The position numbers and the translations under genes were made by a program. The notes beneath the pieces were generated by a model, which was not told the origin of the DNA, made no database searches, and was given only the letters and a program-made list of their open reading frames with translations. A DNA stretch of 50,358 nt from CAYSLU01 sp964431965 (lineage in GTDB: Bacteria > Verrucomicrobiota > Kiritimatiellia > CAIKKV01 > CAYSLU01). Of the stretch, positions 1 through 8,455 are shown one piece after another; within the stretch, counting starts at the first letter, position 1, and each line of letters opens with the position of its first letter. Location of the stretch: contig CAYSLU010000031.1 of the NCBI GenBank assembly GCA_964431965.1, forward strand, positions 1 to 50,358, in the 5' to 3' direction.

Positions 1-303
1 CCTGGGAACTCGATGGGCGTGTTCTTGTGCCCGACATTCGCCTTGAAGGAGATCTGCGGACAGGACGACCCGGTCCGCGGATACTCGATGAACGGGAATC
101 TGAACTACCATAACATGTACGGCGTTTCCATGGCGGCCACCAATATCCTCCTGGGCGATGAGCAGCTGCGCGGGAGTGGGCTAATCGGAGCCAATGCTTC
201 GGCCAATCAGTGGGACAGCTGGTTCCTGCCGGCGCAGCTGGCAACCAACCACACGGCGCAGGGGCAGTGCGTCTGCCTGGACGGACACGTAGAGAAGCGC
301 TAG
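1..303 (+). CDS. H-X9-DG pseudopilin-like protein, C-terminal fragment
   Basis: This open frame enters from the left edge and ends at TAG 301-303, so the N-terminus and any prepilin cleavage site lie outside the window. About 100 residues are visible. The last 17 contain His, nine residues, then Asp-Gly, which is the H-X9-DG signature ending a large family of type II secretion/type IV pilus-like major pseudopilins (often labelled DUF1559-like) in Planctomycetes, Lentisphaerae and Verrucomicrobia. The preceding Asn/Ser/Tyr-rich stretch suits an extracellular beta-rich domain. The role is inferred as a surface or periplasmic pseudopilin; many genomes carry dozens of paralogues with no known partner. 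Assignment rests on the C-terminal motif only. Confidence 0.7.
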   Translation, partial: PGNSMGVFLCPTFALKEICGQDDPVRGYSMNGNLNYHNMYGVSMAATNILLGDEQLRGSGLIGANASANQWDSWFLPAQLATNHTAQGQCVCLDGHVEKR

Positions 304-310
304 CGCGCTG

Positions 311-330
311 TCGCTCAAGTGACTGAGCGA
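311..330. repeat. Small hairpin just after the pseudopilin stop
   Basis: TCGCTCA (311-317) and TGAGCGA (324-330) form a perfect 7-bp stem with a 6-nt loop, starting 8 bases after the stop codon. No T-tract follows, so it is at best a weak terminator or an mRNA 3'-end stabiliser. Confidence 0.4.
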
Positions 331-345
331 AACCCGCAACTGCCC

Positions 346-418
346 GTCATTCCGAGCGGAGCGAGGAATCTCGAGCAGCGTCGCACGGCAAGAGATCCTT
401 CGCTTTGCTCAGGATGAC
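346..418. repeat. MITE-like imperfect inverted repeat
   Basis: The left arm (346-373, beginning GTCATTCCGAGCGGAGCGAG) is nearly the reverse complement of the right arm (about 390-418, ending CTCAGGATGAC). The arms enclose a ~16-nt spacer. From general knowledge, arms of this kind (GTCATTCCGAGCGGAGCGAGGAATC paired with GATTCCTCGCTCCGCTCGGAATGAC, quoted here in pieces) recur as short dispersed non-coding repeats in many unrelated bacteria. The right arm has diverged from the left, suggesting an old insertion. It sits in the 298-bp gap between the convergent ends of the pseudopilin and the large modular protein, where no gene is visible. Confidence 0.6.
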
Positions 419-601
419 CTTCATCCTGCACGCCCATTTCTGAGACAGCACACGCACGAACGCGGACTTGAAGCGAGTGGATGCGCGGGCTGGAAGCCAT
501 CAGCGGGCTGCACACGAAAGCCGGAACGGCCCCTCACCGGGCCCGGGGCGGGGCGCGGCTGCTTCGGTCCGTCTGGCAGTCCTCTCCCCGGTCGGCCGTC
601 G

Positions 602-3600
602 CTACGGCGCGTTGGTGGTGACCACGCGGTACCAGGACGACGAACTCTCCGCCATCGCGGGGAACCAGATGGTGTAGGTTCCGTTGCTGAGCGTCGGATA
701 TGTGCTGCTGAAGCTCGAGACGGAAACCCACGGGCTGGCGGCCATGAAATTCGTGGCATACCAAGGCGCCGGCGCCCAGTTGTTGGTGCCCGTGCAGGTG
801 ATCCAGACGTTGGTATCGAATACGAGCCCGAGGATCTCAATGATCGGCGGAACCGAGCTGGATGTCCCTCCCGTGAAGCCCTGGCCCCAGTTGCCCTGTC
901 CCGCCGAGTAGGAGTTGTCCGGCAGGTTGATCCAAGTGAACGCCCCGAACGTAGTTCCGGTTCCGGTGGCGTATAGGGGCGCGTAGTATAGCGTCAGATC
1001 GTTCCCGATGTTGGTAAACCCGGCGCCAACCAGTCCGCTCAAGCCGCTGCCATAGGCCACCTGGCACTCATAGGCTCCCATGCTGCGCCGCAGCCTGATG
1101 CCGCCGCTGGTGGGCAGATTGTTCGTGAGGCTCATGCTCCGAGCGGTCGTGTTGGTGTCCCCGATGACCCAGAACCCGTATCCGGCGCCCGCGTTGGTCA
1201 ACGGCGTTCCCGAAACGATCGTGTAGACCGCCTGGGTCGCCTGTGCGGTGGTCAGCACCTCGATTTTCCAGTTCCGGATGTCGATGCCGGAGCGGCCAGC
1301 CAGTTCAACATACTTCGGACGGGAGCCGGCATACGATGGGTCGCGCACATTGAGCTCATTGATCCAGACGCCGCCGGGCGGGCAGGAAAAGACCACATAG
1401 TAGGCCGTGTTGGTCTTGACGGCCGGGGCGTACCAGGATGGCGCGACGAAGCTGCGTCCATATTCGGGGCTGCTGTAGGACGCCATGAACCCGTCGAACT
1501 GCGCCTCAACCCAGTACTGTACGTACGTGTCGGTGGCCTGCGCCGGAATCCGGGTCTTCGTGCGGTAGGTATACTGCCGCGCCGCAAGGTTGCTGCTCAC
1601 CAACTGCATGTCGAGATTGTGGGTGAAGTCCCATTCGCCGAAGTTGGTGGCGAGCTGATAGTGCGCGTAAACCCGGATATTGGACGGGTTTACGAAATAG
1701 TTGTAGAGGGTCGCATAGACGTGGACATCGTTCGTGTAGAGCGGGACTGTCGGCTCGACGGACAATGTGCTGATGCTCAGGTCGGCTGCCAGCGGCTCGC
1801 TCACCAGCACCTCGTCCAGGCAGAGCCGGGCGGCCGGCGCGCTGGTGTCTGCGGCGATGCGCACATAGTGCGACACCCGGTCGTACACGGAGGTGCGGAA
1901 GTAGATGTAGTTTGTGGACGTCACGCTGAGCAGGGGCGTGATGTCCGTCCACTCGGAGTCGTTAGTCGCCCCGGAGACGGACTTTTGCACCCGGAACTTG
2001 GCCGGGATGCTGGGGGTTGGGTTGTAGTTGCGGTACCAGAAGCTGATCTCCCCGACGCCGTTCGTCAGGTACGGCGTGCGCAGATTCGGCGGCAGGAGGG
2101 TATTGCAGGGGTAGCCGATTTCCGCCGTGCCGTTGTTGAGGAAGCAGGCCGTTCCGTTGAAGCTCCGGGTTGAGTCGTAGGCCAGTTTGGCGTTGTCGGT
2201 GGACCACGTATCGCCCTGCGGCTGGGCGCTGATCCGGAAGTCGTCCAGCTGCAGGCGTCCGGCCCCGGTGGTGACATTGGAGACCCGCATGTAGACGGGG
2301 CTGTTCGTCAGAACCCAGTAGGAGTACTGCTGGTACGAGGCGTTTGTGGTGGCGACGGAGCCGAGCGTCATCCATGTATCGGGGGTCGCCTCCTCGGCGA
2401 CCTGGACGTCGAACGCGATCTGGCGCCCGTTGGCGCTTCGATACCAGAACTCGATCGAGCCCACTCCGTTGGTGAGCAGGGGCGTCTGGAGGTACATCGA
2501 GCCGTCCGCACGGCTGTTGTCGAACTCGCAGCAGCCGCCGCTTCCGCCTCGGGCGCCGCTCGGCGTGATCCAGCTTTCCGAAGCGACCCAGCCGTCGGCG
2601 GTCTTGGTATCCGCGTACCACTCGGTGACGTAGAGGTCGTCAATCCACAGGCTCTCGCTTCCGTCTTCGTGGGATACGATGACGCTCAGCGTGGCGTTCG
2701 TGTTGATGACGGCGTTCGTGAAGGTCCAGGAGTTGTACGCGACGATGTTCGTGCCGCGCAGTCGAGCGGTGCCCCACTGGGATCGGGCCTCGTAGTCGGG
2801 GTAGTTGGTGGGGCCGAGCCACAGCGCCACGCTGAGCGGGATGCCGCTGGTTGTGGCGGCGGCATAGGAGAACTGGACGGTCCCGATGCCCCGGAGCGGC
2901 TGGGTCTCGTCGTGGGTCAAGATAACGAAGCCCTGCTGGATGATCGGGCGCGTCTGGCAGGCATAGCCACGGTTCGTCGTTCCGCTCTGTCCGATCTTCG
3001 ATTCGTAGATTCCCCACGGACCGAGCGACGACTGGAACGTCTTGTTCGTGTACGCCGTGACCGTATACCAGAGGCCGGTCGAGAAGTTCTCGTAGCGCGA
3101 GCGGGTCTCGTTCGTCGGCCACTCGTCGAAGCTCAGGGTCAGCGGCGCGGAAGCGTCGTTTCCGGACGACAGGTAGAGGGGCGTCGACCAGGTTTCGAAG
3201 TCCTGCCAGCGGCAGCGCCGCAGGCTGTAGTCGGCCGTTCGCTCGTCAATCCGGAACACGTACTGCCCGTAGAAGGTGTCGTTGCTGATCGCCATCGGCA
3301 CCCCGGTTCGGTCACCCGTGCTGTACAGCGGGAGATTGGTCTTCCACGCCGAGGAGTCACCCCAGTTCGTGACGCCGCTCGAGTACTTCGACCCCGTGTA
3401 GTGATCGAAGCCGGCGTAGAGAAACGCCAGGCGGTCGATCGGTTCCGCCAGGTCCAGCACCCCCTGCCACACGCGATCGTCGAGCTGCGACAGGGACAGG
3501 GCATGTACGTCGGTCGTCATGTAGACCCGCCCGAAATCGGACCGGAACATCCGGACGGTGTAGTTCGTGGGCGTTGGCGCGTTGGTGCCGATCACGGTGG

Positions 3601-6600
3601 CCGTGCCGGGGAAGTAGTGGGGGCTGCGGTTCAACTCGGGCCGGTGGTAGTAGCCGGAGAAGTCGCTCTGGATGTAGAACTGAACGGCCGACTTCCAGAG
3701 ATTCGGCGGAATGTTCGAGACGGTGATGAACCGGTTGCCGACGTCCTTCTGCATCGCCAGCGGGCCCTGAAGGGCGCCGCCGGGGAAGCGGTACCAGGCT
3801 TTGGCCCGGATGTCGAAAACGGGCATGCCCGGAGTGCGGGGGGCGAGTTCGCACGAGACGCGAACGGTCTCCGACGAAGACGGATAGCCCGGATGAATCA
3901 TGATGTTGCTGGCGGTGACCATGGCGGCGGGATTGGCCAGTTCGACATTGTCGATGCCTACCCAGTAGCCGTTCGGCGTCGTCTCCTTGAAGATGCGGAC
4001 GTAGATCGGCTCCCAGCCCTCCAGCACGGCCGTGAAGTCGTTCCAGTTCGTGCCGCTGTTGACGTAGGATGTCGCATTGGTCCACTCGAAGCCGTCGTGC
4101 GATGTGTCGATGTTGATTGCGATGTCACTGGCGTTGCGGTTCTTGGCCTTGAAGGTCAGGATCAGCAGGCCGAACGGGGAGGGGGTCAGGGGGCACATCA
4201 CGTAGGACTCCGGAACCCCGGCGTCGCCGCTGGCGAGCACGGCAGCATTGGATGCCGACACGTAGCCGATCCCGGGCCAGTTCGTTCGCACGCTGCCGCC
4301 GACAATCACCCACTCGCCATTCGTGTAGGTGGCGCTGGGGATGGGAGTGGACCACGAGTCGAACACCTGGAAGGCTCCGGCGTCCAGATTGGTGTAGCTT
4401 CGGGGGGTGGCCGCGCCGGCATACGGGTCGTAGACGGGCACGGAGGGGTCCACCCCAAACCCGTGGAATGTGCAACTCACGTAGTACTGCATCAGGCCCA
4501 CGGCGCCGGCGGGGATGGATCCCTCATGCACGTTTCCGGAGACGGGCGTCATGGCGGAAGACTCGAAGGTGCCGCTGGTGCCCACCCGGTACCAGAGGAT
4601 GGGCGACAGACCGAATGCGCCGCCCAGCTGCTCGATCGTGATCTGGACAGTGACCGCGTTCGTGACGGTCGGCGGGTCCGGTATGATGGTCACGTTGGTG
4701 AATGCCAGGCCGGCACCGGGCTCCGTGATGGCGACTTCGTCCAGGCAGAGCCGCGCGTGGGTCGATGCCGAACTGCCCAGGATCCGGACGTACCGGCTGA
4801 CGCGGTCGGATACCAACACGCGGAAGGGCAGGTAGTCCTGGCTCAGGATGTTCGAGACCGAGCCCACCGTGGCCCACGCGCCCGTGGCGGCGGCCGACAC
4901 CTGGACGGCAAAGCCGGCCTCGGCGCTGGCGTTGGTCTCCCAGTTGCGGTACACGAAACTCACCTGCCCGACTCCGGACGTGAGCGGGGGCGATACCAGA
5001 TACTGCGGGCCGGCATCGGAGTCGAAGACCGCGGTGCGCCCGCGATAGACCCGCGCGTCGTCCGCCGGATTCCCGGCCACGGTCAGGCGTCCGTCGCCGA
5101 TCACCCATGCCCCGTTCGTGTAGGTTCCGTATGCCGTCGCGCCCGACCAGTCGTCGAAGCTCTGGTAGACGCAGCGCTGGATGCTGTAGTCCATCGTCGT
5201 CTCGTCAAAGCGGAAGAGGAGGAAGCCCGTGTTGGTTCCACTGATCGGGATGACCGTCCCCGCCACGTCGCCGGTGCCGTACACCGGAACCGTCGTCCCG
5301 AGCGGATCGTTGTCGCCCCACGTGACCGTCCCGCCGTTCTGTCCGACGAACTGGACGGTGGCATCGACCAGTCCGGTCACCGCGAATGCGCCCTGCCAGA
5401 CGTAGTTCGTGATGAGCATCAGGCTGCCGTTTACGCTGCCGGAAATGGCCATGTTCGTGTAGGTGGAACTGAACGGCGCCACCCGCAAGGCGAACTGGGC
5501 CGGCCCGGTGGGGCCGGCGATCGGATAGTTCGTCGGGCTGACGGCTGACGGACCGCTGAATGCGGCGGAAATGTAGTACTGGATCACCTGGCCGGCCGTG
5601 CCGTAGGCGGGGATGCTCGACGCCGGCGTGTAGTGGACTCCGTTCGTGGAACTCATCGCGACGGACGTGTACCCGCCCGACGTGCCAATGCGGTAGTTGA
5701 GGTTCACAATCAATCCGGAAGCCGCGGCGACCGGATAGAGGTCGGCCTCGACCGAAACGGGCAGCCCCGCGAGCGGGGTGGTGGGGACTGTCACGACGTT
5801 TGTGATGACGACCTGTGCGCGCTGCACCGTGTAGCTGGCGGGCGCATCCGGGTAGACCGACGGGCTGGACAGGGAGCTGTCGAAACCCGAGAACGCGACG
5901 CTCGCGTAGTACTGGACCAGGCCGGCGCCGCCGCCGTCCGGGCCGAAGCCCGGCTGGATCGGGGGGGCCGACACGTATGCGGTCCCGCCGACGTTCGTCA
6001 TGGCTGCGGTCTGCCACGCGCCGGTCGATCCGCTTCGGTAGTACAGCGTGGCTACGACAGCCGTGGCGCCGCCGGCCGGGATGAGATCCGCCGAGACCGT
6101 TACGGCGTTCGTCGCGGACGGTGCCGCCGGCGCGTGGGTCAGGTTGGAGACGGTCACGCCCGCACCCGGGTAGCCGATCAGCACCTCGTCCAGGCACAGC
6201 CGTCCGTTGGGAGAGTTCGTCCCGCTCAGCAGGCGAACGTAGCGTGAGGCCCGGTCGCTGATCGTGACGGAGAAGCGCGTGTAGATGACGCCCGTGATGT
6301 TGGTGATGGCTGCCACGGTCGTCCACTCGGAATCGTTCGTGCCGCCGCTCGTCGACTTCTGGACGAAACACTGGGCGGCGCGGTTCTCGCCGGCATTCGT
6401 TCCCCAGTTGCGATACCAGAAGCTGATCTCGCCCACGCCGCCCGGCAGGCTGGGCGACTGGAGCGAGGAGACCGCGTTGCTGTCGAGATAGCAGGCCTGC
6501 CCTCGGAGTCGCCGCGTCGCGTCCTCCGATATGGCGGCTCGCGTGGCCACCCAGTTGCCGCTGGTGTAGGTCCCGTAGGTCACCTGTGCCGGCCAGGCCG

Positions 6601-7813
6601 CGAAATCCTGGTAGACGCACTGCCGCACCGAGTAAGCGAGGTTCGTGTCGTGGAAGCGGATCGCATACTGCTCGCCCCCGGTGGCCGACACCTGGATGGC
6701 TCCGCCGTCGGGTTCCGCCCTCCCGCTGAAGGGCGCCGGGGTCATGGTGGGGTCATTGTCGCCCCAGGCGTTCGTCGTGGCGAGGTTGGTGGTGATCCCC
6801 TGGAAGCCGAAGCTCGGGCTGGATGCCCCGTTGGAGACCACGGCCTGCCAGAAGTGGCTGCCGTACAGGGCCATGGCGCCGGCCACGTCGCCTGTCACGG
6901 CGAGCGAGCCGAAGTCCGTCTCGAACGGAAGTTGCTGGACGTCGTAGTAGCTGGGCGCATTCGAGCCGCCGCCCGGAAAGTTGGTGGGGCTCAGCGCATA
7001 CGGCCCCTGGAACGTGCAGTTCACGTAGTAGTACACGCGCGTGCCAGCGTTCTGGGCGGGGATGGCGTTCGTCGTCACATACACGCTCGGTGCATTGGTG
7101 GCCATTCCGATGGAGTTCCACGGCCCCGATCCCCCGATGCGGTAATAGGTGGTGACGGCCAGATTCGACGCCTGCTGGCTCAGGGCGATCTGCGCGGAGA
7201 TCAGGGCGGCATCGCTCTCGAAGACCGACTCGGGCGAGATGGTCACGCTGTTGAACGTGGCCTTGGCCGGGGGATCGCGGGTGACGACGTCGTCGACGAT
7301 CCAGTACCGGGTCAACGACGTCCGGGACTTCATGTTGATGCGTGCGTAGATGGGGCTGTAGATGTTGACCGGGACGGAGATGGCGTTTCCCGGCTGTCCC
7401 ACGTTAGTCGCGGTGAGGATTGTGGCCCAGTCCACGGTGTCCGTGGACGTCTGGATCTCGTAGATGGCATTCGTCCACGTGCCGCTCTGAGCACGGTTGC
7501 TCGCGTTGAATGTGAGGGTCCCGAGGCCGTTGCTCTGGAGCGGCGTCTGGATCCATGAACTGGTCCCAAATGTTGAGATTCCGGCCCCCAAGTAGGCCGC
7601 GTTTGTTCCGCTGAACGCGCCCAGGTTGCTCCGGACCACGGTCCCGCTGATGCCGCCCAGCACCCAGCTGTCATTGGTCAGGAGATACGGCACCGGGACC
7701 GTCGCTCCTCCCCACGTTTCAAAATTCTGGGTCATCTCGTCGGCTCGCGCGATCTGTGCGGCGACGAGACAGAAAAGCGATGCCAAGACGCATCTCGCCT
7801 GCGATATTCTCAT
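602..7813 (-). CDS. Giant secreted modular beta-sandwich protein with C-terminal lamin-tail-like domain
   Basis: The protein has 2403 residues. The ATG at 7811-7813 is preferred over one 18 nt upstream because GGGAGAT sits 6 nt before it and a signal peptide follows at once (basic start, hydrophobic core, Ala-Arg-Ala end near residue 24). I count about seven jelly-roll-like modules, recognised by a G-V-G-x-(I/V)-x-F-x-Y-R strand and an L-C-L-D-E-V or similar closing strand. They alternate with about six Ig-like modules of 80-90 residues (Y-Y-R-x-G at the centre, Q-Y-Y at the end). Residues ~2149-2290 resemble a lamin-tail domain (V-W-I-N-E-L-N, then F-W-V-I-G-D). The family often occurs in cell-surface or secreted proteins of this phylum. 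No membrane anchor or sorting signal is seen at the C-terminus. The likely role is carbohydrate binding or adhesion, by inference. No catalytic motif was recognised. Confidence 0.75.
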   Translation of the reverse strand: MRISQARCVLASLFCLVAAQIARADEMTQNFETWGGATVPVPYLLTNDSWVLGGISGTVVRSNLGAFSGTNAAYLGAGISTFGTSSWIQTPLQSNGLGTLTFNASNRAQSGTWTNAIYEIQTSTDTVDWATILTATNVGQPGNAISVPVNIYSPIYARINMKSRTSLTRYWIVDDVVTRDPPAKATFNSVTISPESVFESDAALISAQIALSQQASNLAVTTYYRIGGSGPWNSIGMATNAPSVYVTTNAIPAQNAGTRVYYYVNCTFQGPYALSPTNFPGGGSNAPSYYDVQQLPFETDFGSLAVTGDVAGAMALYGSHFWQAVVSNGASSPSFGFQGITTNLATTNAWGDNDPTMTPAPFSGRAEPDGGAIQVSATGGEQYAIRFHDTNLAYSVRQCVYQDFAAWPAQVTYGTYTSGNWVATRAAISEDATRRLRGQACYLDSNAVSSLQSPSLPGGVGEISFWYRNWGTNAGENRAAQCFVQKSTSGGTNDSEWTTVAAITNITGVIYTRFSVTISDRASRYVRLLSGTNSPNGRLCLDEVLIGYPGAGVTVSNLTHAPAAPSATNAVTVSADLIPAGGATAVVATLYYRSGSTGAWQTAAMTNVGGTAYVSAPPIQPGFGPDGGGAGLVQYYASVAFSGFDSSLSSPSVYPDAPASYTVQRAQVVITNVVTVPTTPLAGLPVSVEADLYPVAAASGLIVNLNYRIGTSGGYTSVAMSSTNGVHYTPASSIPAYGTAGQVIQYYISAAFSGPSAVSPTNYPIAGPTGPAQFALRVAPFSSTYTNMAISGSVNGSLMLITNYVWQGAFAVTGLVDATVQFVGQNGGTVTWGDNDPLGTTVPVYGTGDVAGTVIPISGTNTGFLLFRFDETTMDYSIQRCVYQSFDDWSGATAYGTYTNGAWVIGDGRLTVAGNPADDARVYRGRTAVFDSDAGPQYLVSPPLTSGVGQVSFVYRNWETNASAEAGFAVQVSAAATGAWATVGSVSNILSQDYLPFRVLVSDRVSRYVRILGSSASTHARLCLDEVAITEPGAGLAFTNVTIIPDPPTVTNAVTVQITIEQLGGAFGLSPILWYRVGTSGTFESSAMTPVSGNVHEGSIPAGAVGLMQYYVSCTFHGFGVDPSVPVYDPYAGAATPRSYTNLDAGAFQVFDSWSTPIPSATYTNGEWVIVGGSVRTNWPGIGYVSASNAAVLASGDAGVPESYVMCPLTPSPFGLLILTFKAKNRNASDIAINIDTSHDGFEWTNATSYVNSGTNWNDFTAVLEGWEPIYVRIFKETTPNGYWVGIDNVELANPAAMVTASNIMIHPGYPSSSETVRVSCELAPRTPGMPVFDIRAKAWYRFPGGALQGPLAMQKDVGNRFITVSNIPPNLWKSAVQFYIQSDFSGYYHRPELNRSPHYFPGTATVIGTNAPTPTNYTVRMFRSDFGRVYMTTDVHALSLSQLDDRVWQGVLDLAEPIDRLAFLYAGFDHYTGSKYSSGVTNWGDSSAWKTNLPLYSTGDRTGVPMAISNDTFYGQYVFRIDERTADYSLRRCRWQDFETWSTPLYLSSGNDASAPLTLSFDEWPTNETRSRYENFSTGLWYTVTAYTNKTFQSSLGPWGIYESKIGQSGTTNRGYACQTRPIIQQGFVILTHDETQPLRGIGTVQFSYAAATTSGIPLSVALWLGPTNYPDYEARSQWGTARLRGTNIVAYNSWTFTNAVINTNATLSVIVSHEDGSESLWIDDLYVTEWYADTKTADGWVASESWITPSGARGGSGGCCEFDNSRADGSMYLQTPLLTNGVGSIEFWYRSANGRQIAFDVQVAEEATPDTWMTLGSVATTNASYQQYSYWVLTNSPVYMRVSNVTTGAGRLQLDDFRISAQPQGDTWSTDNAKLAYDSTRSFNGTACFLNNGTAEIGYPCNTLLPPNLRTPYLTNGVGEISFWYRNYNPTPSIPAKFRVQKSVSGATNDSEWTDITPLLSVTSTNYIYFRTSVYDRVSHYVRIAADTSAPAARLCLDEVLVSEPLAADLSISTLSVEPTVPLYTNDVHVYATLYNYFVNPSNIRVYAHYQLATNFGEWDFTHNLDMQLVSSNLAARQYTYRTKTRIPAQATDTYVQYWVEAQFDGFMASYSSPEYGRSFVAPSWYAPAVKTNTAYYVVFSCPPGGVWINELNVRDPSYAGSRPKYVELAGRSGIDIRNWKIEVLTTAQATQAVYTIVSGTPLTNAGAGYGFWVIGDTNTTARSMSLTNNLPTSGGIRLRRSMGAYECQVAYGSGLSGLVGAGFTNIGNDLTLYYAPLYATGTGTTFGAFTWINLPDNSYSAGQGNWGQGFTGGTSSSVPPIIEILGLVFDTNVWITCTGTNNWAPAPWYATNFMAASPWVSVSSFSSTYPTLSNGTYTIWFPAMAESSSSWYRVVTTNAP

Positions 7814-7835
7814 GTGTATCTCCCTTGCCAAGGAT

Positions 7836-7864
7836 ACTATACAGCCCCGTCAGGGCATCGCCAA
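7836..7864 (-). promoter_or_regulatory. Sigma70-like promoter of the giant modular protein
   Basis: On the minus strand, TTGGCG (7859-7864) and TATAGT (7836-7841) are separated by exactly 17 nt. The -10 box ends about 23 nt before the preferred ATG at 7813, leaving room for the GGGAGAT ribosome site. The element lies in the 77-bp gap shared with the divergent Nudix gene. Confidence 0.55.
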
Positions 7865-7890
7865 CGGCTACTTTGTCAAGGAGTTGTGAA

Positions 7891-8439
7891 ATGCACTGCG
7901 CATGGAAGACGACCGCGCGCCGACCGATCCTGGACTGCGGCCGGTATCTGGTTGTGGAGGAGCACTCGGTCCAGCTGCCGGACGGTCGAATCATCGACGA
8001 CTGGCCGTGGGTTATCACCCCGGACTTTGCCAATGTCATCCCGGTCACGCCCGATGGGGAGCTGCTGTTCTTCCGGCAGACGAAGTACGCTCTGGATGGG
8101 GTCGTGCTGGCCCCGGTCGGCGGCTTCATCGAACCGGGCGAGGCGCCCTTGGCGGCGGCACGCCGGGAGATGATGGAGGAGGTCGGGTGCGAGTCGGACG
8201 ACTGGTCGGACCTCGGCGCCTTCCGCGTCGATCCGAACCGCGGCGTAGCCATGGCGCACTTCTTCCTGGCCTGCGGCGTGCGGTTCGTGGCCAAACCCAA
8301 CGCCGACGACCTGGAGGTCCAGGAACTGGTCCGGCTTTCGCGCCCGGCGGCGCGGGCGGCTCTGGCGGCCGGAGAGTTCAAGGTCCTCGCCTGGGCCGCC
8401 ATCGTGACCTTCGCGCTGGACCGGCTGGATCGCGGTTGA
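7891..8439 (+). CDS. Nudix hydrolase (ADP-sugar/ADP-ribose pyrophosphatase-like)
   Basis: The protein has 182 residues. The ATG at 7891 has AAGGAG at 7878-7883, seven bases upstream; longer in-frame starts would run through the promoter of the divergent gene. The Nudix box is intact (G-x5-E-x7-R-E-x-x-E-E-x-G: G-F-I-E-P-G-E followed by R-E-M-M-E-E-V-G), so Mg2+-dependent cleavage of a nucleoside diphosphate linked to another moiety is expected. The region before the box resembles the ADP-ribose/ADP-sugar pyrophosphatase branch (NUDT5/NudF type), but the substrate cannot be settled from sequence. The protein is probably cytoplasmic, since no signal peptide is seen. It stands alone, divergent from the giant protein and convergent with the sulfatase gene 17 bp downstream. 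Confidence 0.85.
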   Translation: MHCAWKTTARRPILDCGRYLVVEEHSVQLPDGRIIDDWPWVITPDFANVIPVTPDGELLFFRQTKYALDGVVLAPVGGFIEPGEAPLAAARREMMEEVGCESDDWSDLGAFRVDPNRGVAMAHFFLACGVRFVAKPNADDLEVQELVRLSRPAARAALAAGEFKVLAWAAIVTFALDRLDRG

Positions 8440-8455
8440 CCGTGGTCGCGCGCAC

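Noticed and set aside
2669..5548. A 959-codon open frame on the plus strand
   Set aside because: It lies wholly antisense to the modular secreted protein, lacks a recognised domain, and its amino acids show the Arg/Gly/Val bias of an antisense frame in GC-rich DNA.
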